From positions 1 to 47,641 of the forward strand of contig JAFQXV010000012.1 of assembly GCA_017406775.1 (NCBI GenBank): a DNA stretch of 47,641 nt. Reading direction: 5' to 3'. The position numbers and the translations under genes are program-made. The stretch comes from Candidatus Saccharimonadota bacterium. GTDB taxonomy: Bacteria; Patescibacteriota; Saccharimonadia; Saccharimonadales; Saccharimonadaceae. The notes below the pieces were generated by a model. That model was not told the origin of the DNA, ran no database searches, and was given only the letters and a program-made list of their open reading frames with translations. This document shows, in pieces, positions 24,197 to 33,200 of the stretch. The stretch's first letter is position 1; each line of letters starts with the position of its first letter.

Positions 24197-24523
24197 TTAC
24201 ATTTTGATTTCGGCGTCTACGCCAGCCGGAAGCGAAAGATTTTGCAAACTTTCGATGGTTTTAGGCGTAGCATTTGAAATGTCGATTAATCTTTTATGAA
24301 CTTTCATTTCAAAAGCTTCGCCACCAGTTTTATATACATGTGGAGACTTCACTACTGTAAAAGTAGAACGCTTAGTTGGTAGAGGAATCGGTCCGCTCAC
24401 CGAAGCGCCAGTACGAATCGCGGTATCTACAATTTGACGTGCGCTCTGATCAATCACGCGGTGATCATAAGCTTTTAATCTGATGCGGATTTTAAGACCC
24501 TCATCTTTTTTGGTTTCAGCCAT
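24197..24523 (-). CDS. rpsJ: 30S ribosomal protein S10
   Basis: 108 residues. [21 protein letters not shown] at the N-terminus, [22 protein letters not shown] in the loop and [16 protein letters not shown] at the end are classic S10. It normally heads the S10 operon, but here it is alone between terminators with its own promoter. A 6-bp hairpin (GTCCGA/TCGGAC, 24570-24537) lies in its leader before AGGAAAGGA. See the tuf and fusA entries for the dispersed str-operon arrangement. Confidence 0.97.
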   Translation of the reverse strand: MAETKKDEGLKIRIRLKAYDHRVIDQSARQIVDTAIRTGASVSGPIPLPTKRSTFTVVKSPHVYKTGGEAFEMKVHKRLIDISNATPKTIESLQNLSLPAGVDAEIKM

Positions 24524-24596
24524 TTTATCCTTTCCTGTCCGATAACCTCCAAGACACGAGTTTTTCGGACTTGATAATTAATTAATATACAATTTG

Positions 24597-24605
24597 ATTA
24601 TAACA
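24597..24605 (-). promoter_or_regulatory. Extended -10 promoter of rpsJ
   Basis: TGTTATAAT on the minus strand; predicts a ~65-nt leader containing the GTCCGA/TCGGAC hairpin. Confidence 0.55.
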
Positions 24606-24638
24606 TATAATCTGATATTATCAAGACGGTTTTTAAAC

Positions 24639-24667
24639 TTGACAATTTTTCAAAAGCGTAATACCAT
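24639..24667 (+). promoter_or_regulatory. Promoter of gene 24707
   Basis: TTGACA, 17 bases, weak TACCAT. The leader contains AAGGTCATAAAAAACAAAAA, shared with genes 27749 and 30222. Confidence 0.55.
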
Positions 24668-24706
24668 TATCACCATAAAGGTCATAAAAAACAAAAAAGG
24701 AAAAAT

Positions 24707-26023
24707 ATGAAAATAAAAGGTATGAAGTTAGCCGCAGGCGCTGTTATGGCGGTCTTTTTATTGTCCAGCAGCGCCGATGTATTTGCTGCAAATACTTATA
24801 ACATTAATTACGCTGGTGGCGAGATACTTGGAAGTGATAACGTCCAAATTAGACCCGAATTAATCGAAAGTTTAGTCCCGCTATTTAACACCGATGATGT
24901 TAATATTTCGCTGTCCAACTCTAGTAAATGGCAAACGGGGTATCTTTCTTCAGAGGGGTGCCACAAATTTTCATATCTTAAAATAGACTCCAACAATACG
25001 GGAAACGGAGTGTCGGCAACACTCTCAAATGATAAATATACCATAGACGTCGCGTTTAACGGTGTTGAGCTGGAAGGTAATACGGATGATAAAGGCTATA
25101 CGGTAGGTTTTGTAGAGAAAATGGGTCTTGTATGGGGTGGCTACCAGGTTTATTCAGATGCAGAATGTACTAATAAGGTTGATGGGGTAGAACGTGCACT
25201 TATAAGTGAAGACGTTAGGATATTTGTCAGGATGAATATCAAACTACACAAGAAAGGCTCAAGCGAAATATACAAAACAAACGATATGTTCTTCGGTATT
25301 ACAGATATCGACGCAGCGCAATCGTATAAAATCTTAAATAGTGGCAATGAGTTAACTAGCGGCAATATGTACGCCAAATCAGCTGAAGGTCTACAAAAAG
25401 AAGGTTCTAGCCTAAAAAATAGATTTGTACCTAGCGGTAACTACATTTACTCGGAATTTGACGATGGCAAAGATTTTGCCATGAAGGGCGATAACAATGT
25501 TTACGTTAAATTGACTTCCGAGACACAATCCGACGGTCTAGATATCGTCTTTGGTTTTGCCGAGGCGGCCGCAAGTGGCGTGGAATATTATAATAAGCAA
25601 TACAAAGTCGCCTATGTCTCTGACGATAACGGTAAGATTACGGGTATCAAGAAAGAAGATGTTCTTTCGGGTAATAATCCAACTGGTTCTACGCAGGAGC
25701 CAAATGAGGGCTATGAATTCACCCATTGGACTGCGGATGTAGATGTTACGTTAAAAGACGGCAAAGTGATTAAGGCTGGTGAAAAAATAACTGAGGCTCA
25801 AATTAAGCAAGTAGTGGTAACACAGGATATCGAATTCAAGGCCTATCATTCTCCAGAACTAAAACCAGAAGAACCCGCCGCACCAAATACCGGTGCTTCT
25901 ACCGAAGAGCTTAATGCTACACAGATAGTTGTCTCTGTTCTCGGAATAGGATTAGGCGCCCTAATGATCGGCCTACTTCCCTACCTCAATCGCAAAAAGA
26001 TAGGCTTTAACAAGCGGGGCTAA
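24707..26023 (+). CDS. Sortase-anchored surface protein (APNTG)
   Basis: 438 residues. The signal peptide (KLAAGAVMAVFLLSSSADVFA) is followed by a ~280-residue beta-rich ectodomain not recognised by motif. Next is a domain resembling InlB B/Listeria-Bacteroides repeats (NEGYEFTHWTADVDV ... IEFKAYH), then a Pro-Glu linker, APNTG at residues 392-396, a membrane helix (IVVSVLGIGLGALMIGLLPYL) and a basic tail. This is a canonical cell-wall sorting signal with Ala instead of Leu. Probable substrate of the sortase at 13263. Shine-Dalgarno AAAAAGG. It sits between rpsJ and tuf, opposite in orientation. Confidence 0.8.
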   Translation: MKIKGMKLAAGAVMAVFLLSSSADVFAANTYNINYAGGEILGSDNVQIRPELIESLVPLFNTDDVNISLSNSSKWQTGYLSSEGCHKFSYLKIDSNNTGNGVSATLSNDKYTIDVAFNGVELEGNTDDKGYTVGFVEKMGLVWGGYQVYSDAECTNKVDGVERALISEDVRIFVRMNIKLHKKGSSEIYKTNDMFFGITDIDAAQSYKILNSGNELTSGNMYAKSAEGLQKEGSSLKNRFVPSGNYIYSEFDDGKDFAMKGDNNVYVKLTSETQSDGLDIVFGFAEAAASGVEYYNKQYKVAYVSDDNGKITGIKKEDVLSGNNPTGSTQEPNEGYEFTHWTADVDVTLKDGKVIKAGEKITEAQIKQVVVTQDIEFKAYHSPELKPEEPAAPNTGASTEELNATQIVVSVLGIGLGALMIGLLPYLNRKKIGFNKRG

Positions 26024-26030
26024 AATAAAC

Positions 26031-26059
26031 AAAAAACTCCCCCCTGGGGGGAGTTTTTT
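26031..26059. terminator. Bidirectional terminator 24707 / tuf
   Basis: AAAAAACTCCCCCC / GGGGGGAGTTTTTT, a strong stem with A/T flanks serving two converging genes. Confidence 0.9.
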
Positions 26060-26070
26060 AGTGGTATCAA

Positions 26071-27252
26071 TTATTTGATAACCTTAGTGATAACACCAGA
26101 ACCTACGGTCTTGCCGCCTTCGCGAATAGCGAAGCGATCTTGATCGTTCATAGCTACTGGAGCAAGCAATTTAACCTTAAAGGTTACTTGGTCACCAGGC
26201 ATGACAATTTCTTTGTCGGCTGGAAGCTCTACTTCACCAGTTACGTCAGTGGTACGGAAGTAGAATTGTGGTTTGTAACCCTTGGAGAACGGAGTGTGAC
26301 GACCACCTTCCTCTTTCTTCAAGATGTAAACTTGTGCTTCAAACTCGGTATGTGGGGTAATGGTGCCAGGTGCAGCAATTACTTGGCCACGCTCAATTTG
26401 ATCGCGCTCAATACCACGTAAGAGAAGACCAGCGTTGTCGCCAGCTTGACCTTGATCCAAAGTCTTGTGGAAAGCCTCAATACCAGTTACTACAGATTTT
26501 TGAGTGTCCTTAAGGCCAACGATTTCAACCTCATCGTTAATCTTAACTACGCCTTGCTCGATACGACCAGTAGCTACAGTACCACGGCCTTTGATTGAGA
26601 AGACATCCTCAATTGGCATTAGAAATGGTTTGTCTAGATCGTGCTCAGGGATATCAAAGTATTCATCCATAGCATCGATAAGGTCCATTACGGCCTTTTC
26701 GTTTTCTGGATCACCTTCAAGAGCCTTAGTAGCGGAGCCCTTGATGATTGGACAGTTACGGTCAAAGCCATTCTTTTCCAAGATATCACGGACTTCTTCT
26801 TCTACTAGTTCTACCATTTCTGGATCAGCTAAGTCCATCTTGTTAAGGAAAACAATAATCTTAGGCACGTTTACTTGGCGAGCCAAAAGGATATGTTCCT
26901 TAGTTTGTGGCAAAGCACCATCGTTTGCAGCAACTACTAGGATTGCGCCATCGATTTGTGCAGCACCGGTAATCATGTTCTTAATATAGTCGGCGTGGCC
27001 AGGCATATCTACGTGTGCGTAGTGGCGCTTGCCGGATTCATACTCCTGGTGAGAAGTTGCGATAGTAATACCACGAGCTTTCTCCTCAGGTGCATTATCG
27101 ATTTGATCGTAAGCTACAGGCTTGTTTACTTCGGATGGGAAGTTCTTAGCGAGTACGCTAGTGATCGCAGCCGTTAAAGTAGTTTTACCATGATCTACGT
27201 GACCCATGGTACCCACATTGATATGTGGCTTGGAACGGTCAAAATTTGCCAT
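26071..27252 (-). CDS. tuf: Elongation factor Tu
   Basis: 393 residues. Delivers aminoacyl-tRNA to the ribosome. G1 [10 protein letters not shown], switch [13 protein letters not shown]3 DMPGHADY and G4 NKMD are intact, and domains 2-3 have the usual [12 protein letters not shown] and [10 protein letters not shown] ends. Shine-Dalgarno AAAAGGAG. A 9-bp leader hairpin precedes it. It is flanked on both sides by plus-strand surface genes, with fusA ~6.5 kb upstream and rpsJ ~1.5 kb downstream in the same strand and order. Confidence 0.98.
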   Translation of the reverse strand: MANFDRSKPHINVGTMGHVDHGKTTLTAAITSVLAKNFPSEVNKPVAYDQIDNAPEEKARGITIATSHQEYESGKRHYAHVDMPGHADYIKNMITGAAQIDGAILVVAANDGALPQTKEHILLARQVNVPKIIVFLNKMDLADPEMVELVEEEVRDILEKNGFDRNCPIIKGSATKALEGDPENEKAVMDLIDAMDEYFDIPEHDLDKPFLMPIEDVFSIKGRGTVATGRIEQGVVKINDEVEIVGLKDTQKSVVTGIEAFHKTLDQGQAGDNAGLLLRGIERDQIERGQVIAAPGTITPHTEFEAQVYILKKEEGGRHTPFSKGYKPQFYFRTTDVTGEVELPADKEIVMPGDQVTFKVKLLAPVAMNDQDRFAIREGGKTVGSGVITKVIK

Positions 27253-27275
27253 TTTACTCCTTTTATTTTATTAAT

Positions 27276-27307
27276 ATTTGGAGCGCTAATAAAAACCAGC
27301 TCCAAAT
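27276..27307 (-). promoter_or_regulatory. Hairpin in tuf leader
   Basis: ATTTGGAGC / GCTCCAAAT, a 9-bp stem with ~14-base loop between the promoter and the Shine-Dalgarno. It has no U tract, so stability or regulation is likelier than termination. Confidence 0.5.
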
Positions 27308-27319
27308 CTCTACCCTACT

Positions 27320-27348
27320 ATTTTAGACTATTTTTTTTATCTTGTAAA
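27320..27348 (-). promoter_or_regulatory. Promoter of tuf
   Basis: TTTACA, 17-base spacer, TAAAAT on the minus strand. The predicted leader is ~60 nt. Confidence 0.6.
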
Positions 27349-27386
27349 GTGTTTTTGGCAAAATAATTTTTTTAGGAATAACTAGA

Positions 27387-27414
27387 TTGACAATTTTTCT
27401 AAAAAAGTTATTAT
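27387..27414 (+). promoter_or_regulatory. Promoter of gene 27453
   Basis: TTGACA, 16-base spacer, TATTAT (overlapping TTATAA). Leader with ATAGGAGG before the ATG. Confidence 0.55.
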
Positions 27415-27452
27415 AAATATCACTAGGGGGAGCAACTTATAGGAGGCGTAAG

Positions 27453-27638
27453 ATGAAAAATGCAGTCGTAGCATTACTGGCTTCGCTTATGATATGGTTA
27501 ACGGCGGCTAGCTACTTGTTGGCCAATGGTGGCTTTATTTCGATGCGTGTTCCAGCCACAATCCTAGTCTTAGCCGCTGCAAGCGTCGCTGTATTAATTA
27601 TTTGTATACAGAATCAGGACCGACCACGGCCAAGATAA
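27453..27638 (+). CDS. Small two-helix membrane protein A
   Basis: 61 residues: two membrane helices (VVALLASLMIWLTAASYLLA and ATILVLAAASVAVLIICI) with a short loop GGFISMRVP and an Arg-rich tail RPRPR. Both ends face the cytosol by the positive-inside rule. The loop and second helix align with the 60-residue protein at 33563 (GKISMAIPAILLA...), so the two look paralogous. Strong promoter, AGGAGG Shine-Dalgarno and terminator indicate a real, separately expressed gene. The pair brackets the two giant APDTG genes. Function unknown. Confidence 0.75.
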   Translation: MKNAVVALLASLMIWLTAASYLLANGGFISMRVPATILVLAAASVAVLIICIQNQDRPRPR

Positions 27639-27648
27639 CGCCCCACCC

Positions 27649-27669
27649 AAGGCGCCCTCCGGGCGCCTT
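27649..27669 (+). terminator. Terminator of gene 27453
   Basis: AAGGCGCCC TCC GGGCGCCTT, a perfect 9-bp stem; weak T tail. Confidence 0.75.
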
Positions 27670-27678
27670 AAATTGTGC

Positions 27679-27707
27679 TTGACAAAAATAAAGCTAACGT
27701 TTATAAT
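27679..27707 (+). promoter_or_regulatory. Consensus promoter of gene 27749
   Basis: TTGACA, 17-base spacer, TATAAT. Confidence 0.8.
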
Positions 27708-27720
27708 CAAAACTACAACA

Positions 27721-27748
27721 GGTCATAAAAACAAAAAAGGTTCATAAA
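27721..27748 (+). promoter_or_regulatory. Conserved surface-gene leader (first of pair)
   Basis: GGTCATAAAAACAAAAAAGG (27721-27740) then TTCATAAA up to the ATG. It is identical at 30194-30221 and near-identical at 24679-24700. It contains the AAAAAAGG Shine-Dalgarno. Confidence 0.65.
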
Positions 27749-30097
27749 ATGTTAAAATTATCACGAGAAAAAATTCTACTGCGGTTTTCAATATTTGCTG
27801 CTGCTCTAGCCGTAACATTATTCGTTATTGGTCTGGCGCTTTCTCACAATGACAATAAAATGGCAACCGCCGCAGCTGGGGATCGTGTAAGTATTGACCG
27901 TACTCATATAGACTCACCAGATGACAAGATTAATTATGGACATGGCAACAATTCTTCTGGCGGGATTAATGACGGTTGGACCACGCGACTTTACAATGTA
28001 ACGACACCTAGTGGTAATACTATTCGCGCCTATTGTGCAGAGCCTAGACAAAATGACCCTACAGACACAACCGCAGTGGCCGGCGTCTATACAGGGGCAA
28101 ACGCGAATGCTATTAAGCTAATTATGTATATGAATCTAAACAATGCCTATTCCTCCCAAATTAGCACATATTATTCAAGGCTAGGTGTAGGCAATGACAA
28201 TAACTTGAAATACGCCTGGACACATGCTATCATCGGCTATCTTTATAGAAATAATGCCGATAGAGACGGTCAGTCCGATTCAGAATTAGCAATCGTTCGA
28301 GAAATTATAGCAGAATTAAATCGCGAGGTTAGCGCTAACCCAGCCAGTTCAACGTGGCGCATTGCTAAAAATTATACGCTTTATGAGGGTATCAATAATA
28401 CGTCTTTCCATCAGAATGTGGTTTGGCTAGAAGGCAGCGTTCAGCGCGGAAGTATCACGGTGCAAAAATGTGATAGTCTCTCCAGAGAGTGTCAGGTTGA
28501 AGGCATTAACTTTGGCGTATACAATAATTCTGGTGTTACGATTAATGACCCTAACGGCAATACTTATGCCAACGGTGCTTTAATTGCTAGCGGTAAAACT
28601 GGCGCAGACGGAAAAGTAACCTTCTCTAATTTATTGGTTGGCTTTGACTATACGGTCAAAGAATTAGCTACTGGTACTACTAACACCAAATATGCACTTA
28701 CCGCCTCTAACCAAAACGTTAGCCTCACTACAACAAACAAAAGCCCAACTTTGCAATTCTTTAATCGTCGGGCTCGCGGAGACATTAAGTTTACTAAACT
28801 AGACAATAATAATAATCAGCCGTTAGCTAACGTCCTGTTTAGTATTACGCCGATGTACGACGATGGTACTTTTGGCGAATCACACTATGTCGTAAGTAAC
28901 CAGGACGGCGTTGTTGATACGCGCTCCAGCTTCGCGCTTCATTCAAACCACACGAATGGTTATGATGCCATGGTTGAAGCTGACGAGACAATTATTTTCC
29001 AGGGCTTTGGTACTTGGTTCGCCGACAAAGATTATCCAAATGCGGCAATTGATGATACCGCCGGAGCATTACCCATTGGAAAATACTTAATTGAAGAAAT
29101 GCGCTGCGCATCAAATCGATTCTGCTACGAAATTAAGGACCAAAAGAAGATTGTCGAAATTACCAAGGAGGCAGAATTGATCGATCTTGGTAATTGGAAC
29201 AACGCCTGTGCCGTATTCAATCTTGAAACCACAGCGACCGACGCTGCGGACTCCGATCAAATTGTAGAAGCAACCAAAGATGCCAAAATTAAAGACACAA
29301 TCTCCTATTGCATCAAAAAAGATACTGATTTTGCACTCAAGGGTATCCTAATGGATAAAGCTACCGGAGAACCATTACTAATAGATGAAAAACCAATAGA
29401 AGCTTCACTTGTGCTTAATTCGGCAGAAGAATGTGGTACCGTGGAAATGTATTTTGATCTAGATGCCAGCGAATTAGGCGGCAAAGAAATCGTCGTCTTT
29501 GAAACCTTATACTATAATGGTGTCCCCATTGCCTCACACGAAGATATTAATGACGAGTCTCAAACAGTTTATGTGTTTAAATTAAAGACTATTGCTACGG
29601 ATGCAAATACTGGAAATAAAGTTTTGCCAATCACAGATAGTGCAAAAATTAAAGATGAAGTACATTATTGTCTGATTCCAAACATTGAGTACACTATTAA
29701 GGCTGTACTTATGGATAAAACCACTAAGAACGGCGTATTAATTAACAGTGAGCCAGTGGAACAAACCCTTACTTTTACGCCAAAAGAAGCTTGCGGTAGT
29801 ATAGACATGCATTATGACCTAAACACGTCAGATTTGGCCGGAGCCAAATTGGTATTCTTTGAGAGTCTATATGTAGATGATGAACTATTAATTGAACACA
29901 AAGACTTTAATAACGAAGATGAATCATTTGAGGTGGAGCTCCCTGCTCCAGATACTGGCGCCATGACTAAATCATCTAATCGTAGCACAGAATCTAACAA
30001 TATAATAATGATCTCCGCTGCTGGTGTCTTAGTCATCATGACTGGATATGTAGTATCACGCATCTCTTCACGTCGCAAGTTCTTTGGCCAAAAATAA
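27749..30097 (+). CDS. Sortase-anchored VaFE-repeat surface protein
   Basis: 782 residues. Signal anchor (residues ~10-31). The N-terminal domain with RAYCAEP (Cys96) and WTHAIIGYLY (His159) resembles thioester adhesin domains. CnaB/SpaA-like domains begin GSITVQKCD (~235) and GDIKFTKLD (~345). Two C-terminal VaFE (T-Q ester bond) domains follow: the first with Thr494/495...Gln605 (DINDESQTV), the second with Glu725 where Gln is expected. APDTG at 733-737, a membrane helix and a RRK-type tail end it. Many paired cysteines (MRCASNRFC, SYC...ECG) suggest disulfides. Likely a wall-anchored stalk or pilus-like adhesin. Paralogous to the gene at 30222. Confidence 0.85.
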   Translation: MLKLSREKILLRFSIFAAALAVTLFVIGLALSHNDNKMATAAAGDRVSIDRTHIDSPDDKINYGHGNNSSGGINDGWTTRLYNVTTPSGNTIRAYCAEPRQNDPTDTTAVAGVYTGANANAIKLIMYMNLNNAYSSQISTYYSRLGVGNDNNLKYAWTHAIIGYLYRNNADRDGQSDSELAIVREIIAELNREVSANPASSTWRIAKNYTLYEGINNTSFHQNVVWLEGSVQRGSITVQKCDSLSRECQVEGINFGVYNNSGVTINDPNGNTYANGALIASGKTGADGKVTFSNLLVGFDYTVKELATGTTNTKYALTASNQNVSLTTTNKSPTLQFFNRRARGDIKFTKLDNNNNQPLANVLFSITPMYDDGTFGESHYVVSNQDGVVDTRSSFALHSNHTNGYDAMVEADETIIFQGFGTWFADKDYPNAAIDDTAGALPIGKYLIEEMRCASNRFCYEIKDQKKIVEITKEAELIDLGNWNNACAVFNLETTATDAADSDQIVEATKDAKIKDTISYCIKKDTDFALKGILMDKATGEPLLIDEKPIEASLVLNSAEECGTVEMYFDLDASELGGKEIVVFETLYYNGVPIASHEDINDESQTVYVFKLKTIATDANTGNKVLPITDSAKIKDEVHYCLIPNIEYTIKAVLMDKTTKNGVLINSEPVEQTLTFTPKEACGSIDMHYDLNTSDLAGAKLVFFESLYVDDELLIEHKDFNNEDESFEVELPAPDTGAMTKSSNRSTESNNIIMISAAGVLVIMTGYVVSRISSRRKFFGQK

Positions 30098-30115
30098 TAT
30101 AGTGGCAGTTTAAGT

Positions 30116-30149
30116 AAAATCCAGATATTTTAAAATATCCGGATTTTAT
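30116..30149 (+). terminator. Terminator of gene 27749
   Basis: AAAATCCAGATATTTT / AAAATATCCGGATTTT, a long near-perfect stem ending in T. Confidence 0.8.
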
Positions 30150-30151
30150 GC

Positions 30152-30180
30152 TTGACAAATTATTTGCTTATGTTTATAAT
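30152..30180 (+). promoter_or_regulatory. Consensus promoter of gene 30222
   Basis: TTGACA, 17-base spacer, TATAAT; same layout as for gene 27749. Followed by the shared leader at 30194-30221. Confidence 0.8.
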
Positions 30181-30221
30181 AATAGGTACAAAAGGTCATA
30201 AAAACAAAAAAGGTTCATAAA

Positions 30222-33200
30222 ATGTTTAAATTATCTCGTAAAAAGGTTCTTTTGAAAACCAGCATAATTGGTATAGTCATTGTAGCTACCGCATTTGCTG
30301 CAGTCAGTTTTAAGATTAAACAACTCGATGTGGCTACCAATGCAGCTACTGCAGATGGCACCGAGGTGTTCACCGACATAACTCATGAGATATCTTACGG
30401 CATTGATGATGGACGTGCTAACGTATTTAGTCTTATGGATAGAGACGGCAATATTGTCGGCATTGGGCAATGCGTGAATCCTTCAAAAAATCGTCCATAT
30501 AATTGGTATGCAGCTAGCAAAGTCACCTCAAACAGTGTTACTTATCAAAAAATCAAATTATTAATTTATCTAAGTACCGTAAAGAACACTGTAACAGATG
30601 CTTTCGTGCATAACATGTTTTCTATAACTAACATACCAAATCCAACCGATGATCAGCGTTTTGCTTATATACACGCTACTCTAGGTTGGATTTACGAAGG
30701 TAATGCTGGTACCTTGCACCTAGATGCTAACTGGAAGAACTATGTCAAGAGATTTGATACAGAGTATCTACAACCAGCCATCAATAACAAGGAACCAGTT
30801 TGGACCTTGGCCGAAAGATATCAATTATATATGGTGAGCCCAGGTGGCAGCTATCAAGATATTATGTGGATTGAAGACAAGAATGTTAGCGGCTCAATCA
30901 CCGTTAACAAAAAAGCCTCCGATACTACCGAATGCGTTGCATCGTTTAATACAGATGTTAAATTTTCACTTATTAACAAGACAGGTTTAACGGTTAGTTA
31001 TAATGGTAGAAACTACGCCAATAATTCTGCGATCGTTTCTGGTGCTAGCCCCACCAACTGTACTTTGACTTGGTCTGGATTACCTTATGGCAATTATGAG
31101 GTTCAAGAAAGCGTTACGGACGGTAGCACTACTAGCATAAATTACGAAATCGATAGCGCTAAGAATGTAAGTTTAACTTCGTCATCAGCGTCTGTTACGT
31201 TTACAAACACAAGAATTCAGCATAGTAGTGTTACGGTGCGCAAGCGGAACCAAGACACTAACGAATGCATGGCCCCGTTTATAAACGATGTCAAGTTTTC
31301 ACTTATAAATAGTGCCGGTGTGACTTTGTACTCTAATTCCAGCCTGGATTCGAGCTGTAATCTTAAATGGGATGAATTACCCTATGATACGTACACCATT
31401 AAGGAATCTTATTCTGGCAATGATTATCTAGTGGTTACCGAAACTCAAACTGCTACTACCTCCGACACCAATTTAGACGTCACGGTAGACTTCTTGAATG
31501 CCCCAGTCAAAGTCCCTCTCACTGTTAGCAAAATTGATAGCGATACTGGCACTTGTACACCTTCTGGAAATCTCTCAATTGTGGGCACGGCATTTGAGCT
31601 GTATAGTAATAATAATTTTAAAATTAAGTATAATGGACAGATTTATGATAATGGAGCAAAAATTGACACCAAAGCAATTGAGGCTGGACAGTGCAGCGTA
31701 GTTTTCGAAAATCTTCCTCGTGGGAATTATACTGTTAAGGAGGTGTCGGCTCCAGCTGGGTATACGATAAGTACAGATCAGAAGAGTGTTTCTATTACAG
31801 GAAGCTCTGCTAGTGAGTCTTTTACCAACACCCCCAAAAAAGGCAAAATCACTATTAATAAAGTAGACGTCGAGACCAATTCCTGTTCCACTAAAACAGA
31901 AAAGTTATCTTTTGCCGGCACCACCTTTAAAGTTGTCAATAAATCTACTAATCCAATCAAATATAATGACACCTTGGTTAATAAAGATGCAACTATCCTA
32001 ACGAAAGTATTTAGTGCAACTGATTGCAGCTTCGTAATTGATGGTTTGCCATATGGCACTTACCTAGTGGAAGAAACCGTAGCCCCAACTGGTTATTCCC
32101 TGGCTGATCCTGTTACCGTTACTATTCCAACCGATGATTCCATTAATCTAACTCGCACCATCAAGAACCAACCTATTCGTGGCGATTTAGTTTTAACCAA
32201 AAAAGATTCTAACAATAACAAAGTTATACCAAATGCCTTATTTAGCATTACAGCGCTTGAATCTACTGGCGACAATATGGAAACGCACTACGTAGTAACC
32301 GATGAAAATGGTGTCATAAATACAGCTTCTAATCCTCATTCTAACCACACCAATGGCTACGATGTCGCCTATGATAATGGTGAGGATATAACTTATGCTG
32401 GTTACGGCACTTGGTTTGGACGCAACGATAAAGGTGAAGCATTACCAGTAAATGATGCCCTTGGCGCATTGCCATACGGTAAATATATGATTGAAGAAAT
32501 GCGTTGCGATGCCAACAAATTCTGTTATGAGATCGAAGACCAAAAAAAGATCTTTACAGTTAGTACGCAAAACCAAGTAGTTAATTTAGGCGAATGGGAT
32601 AATGAATGTGCCGAATTCAGTCTAGGTACAGAAGCCGTAGATGCTAAAGACGAGGATAAATATGTAGAAGCCTTAAAGACGGCCAAAATCATAGATCATG
32701 TTAATTATTGTGCAAAGCCTGACTACAAATTCACCATCAAAGGCGTCCTAATGGATAAGACAACTAATGAGCCACTAATGATTAATGGAAGTATGGTAGA
32801 ACAGTCTCTTGAGATCACACCAGAACAAGCCTGCGGATCTGCTGATTTAGTATTTGAATTTGATGGTACTGGACTAGGCGGCCATGATTTAGTAGTATTT
32901 GAAACCATGTATTATGAAAACGAGGTAGTAGCCTCACACGAAGACATTAACGACGAGTTCCAAACGATTGAAATGGTATATCTACACACTTTAGCCACCA
33001 ATAAAGAAAATGGAGAAAAAATCTTACCACCAGACCAAGATGTAGAAATTAAAGATACTGTTAAATACTGTCTGAAACCCGGTCTAGAATACACAGTTAA
33101 GGGTATCGTAATGGATAAAGTAACTGGTAACAGCATATTATACGATAATAAATCCGTTGAACAAGAAGTTACTTTTACTCCAGAAGAATCTTGTGGGGAA

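Noticed and set aside
26504-26989. Plus-strand 161-codon ORF opposite tuf
   Set aside because: Shadow of the strongly biased tuf codons; Ser/Ile-rich low-information translation.
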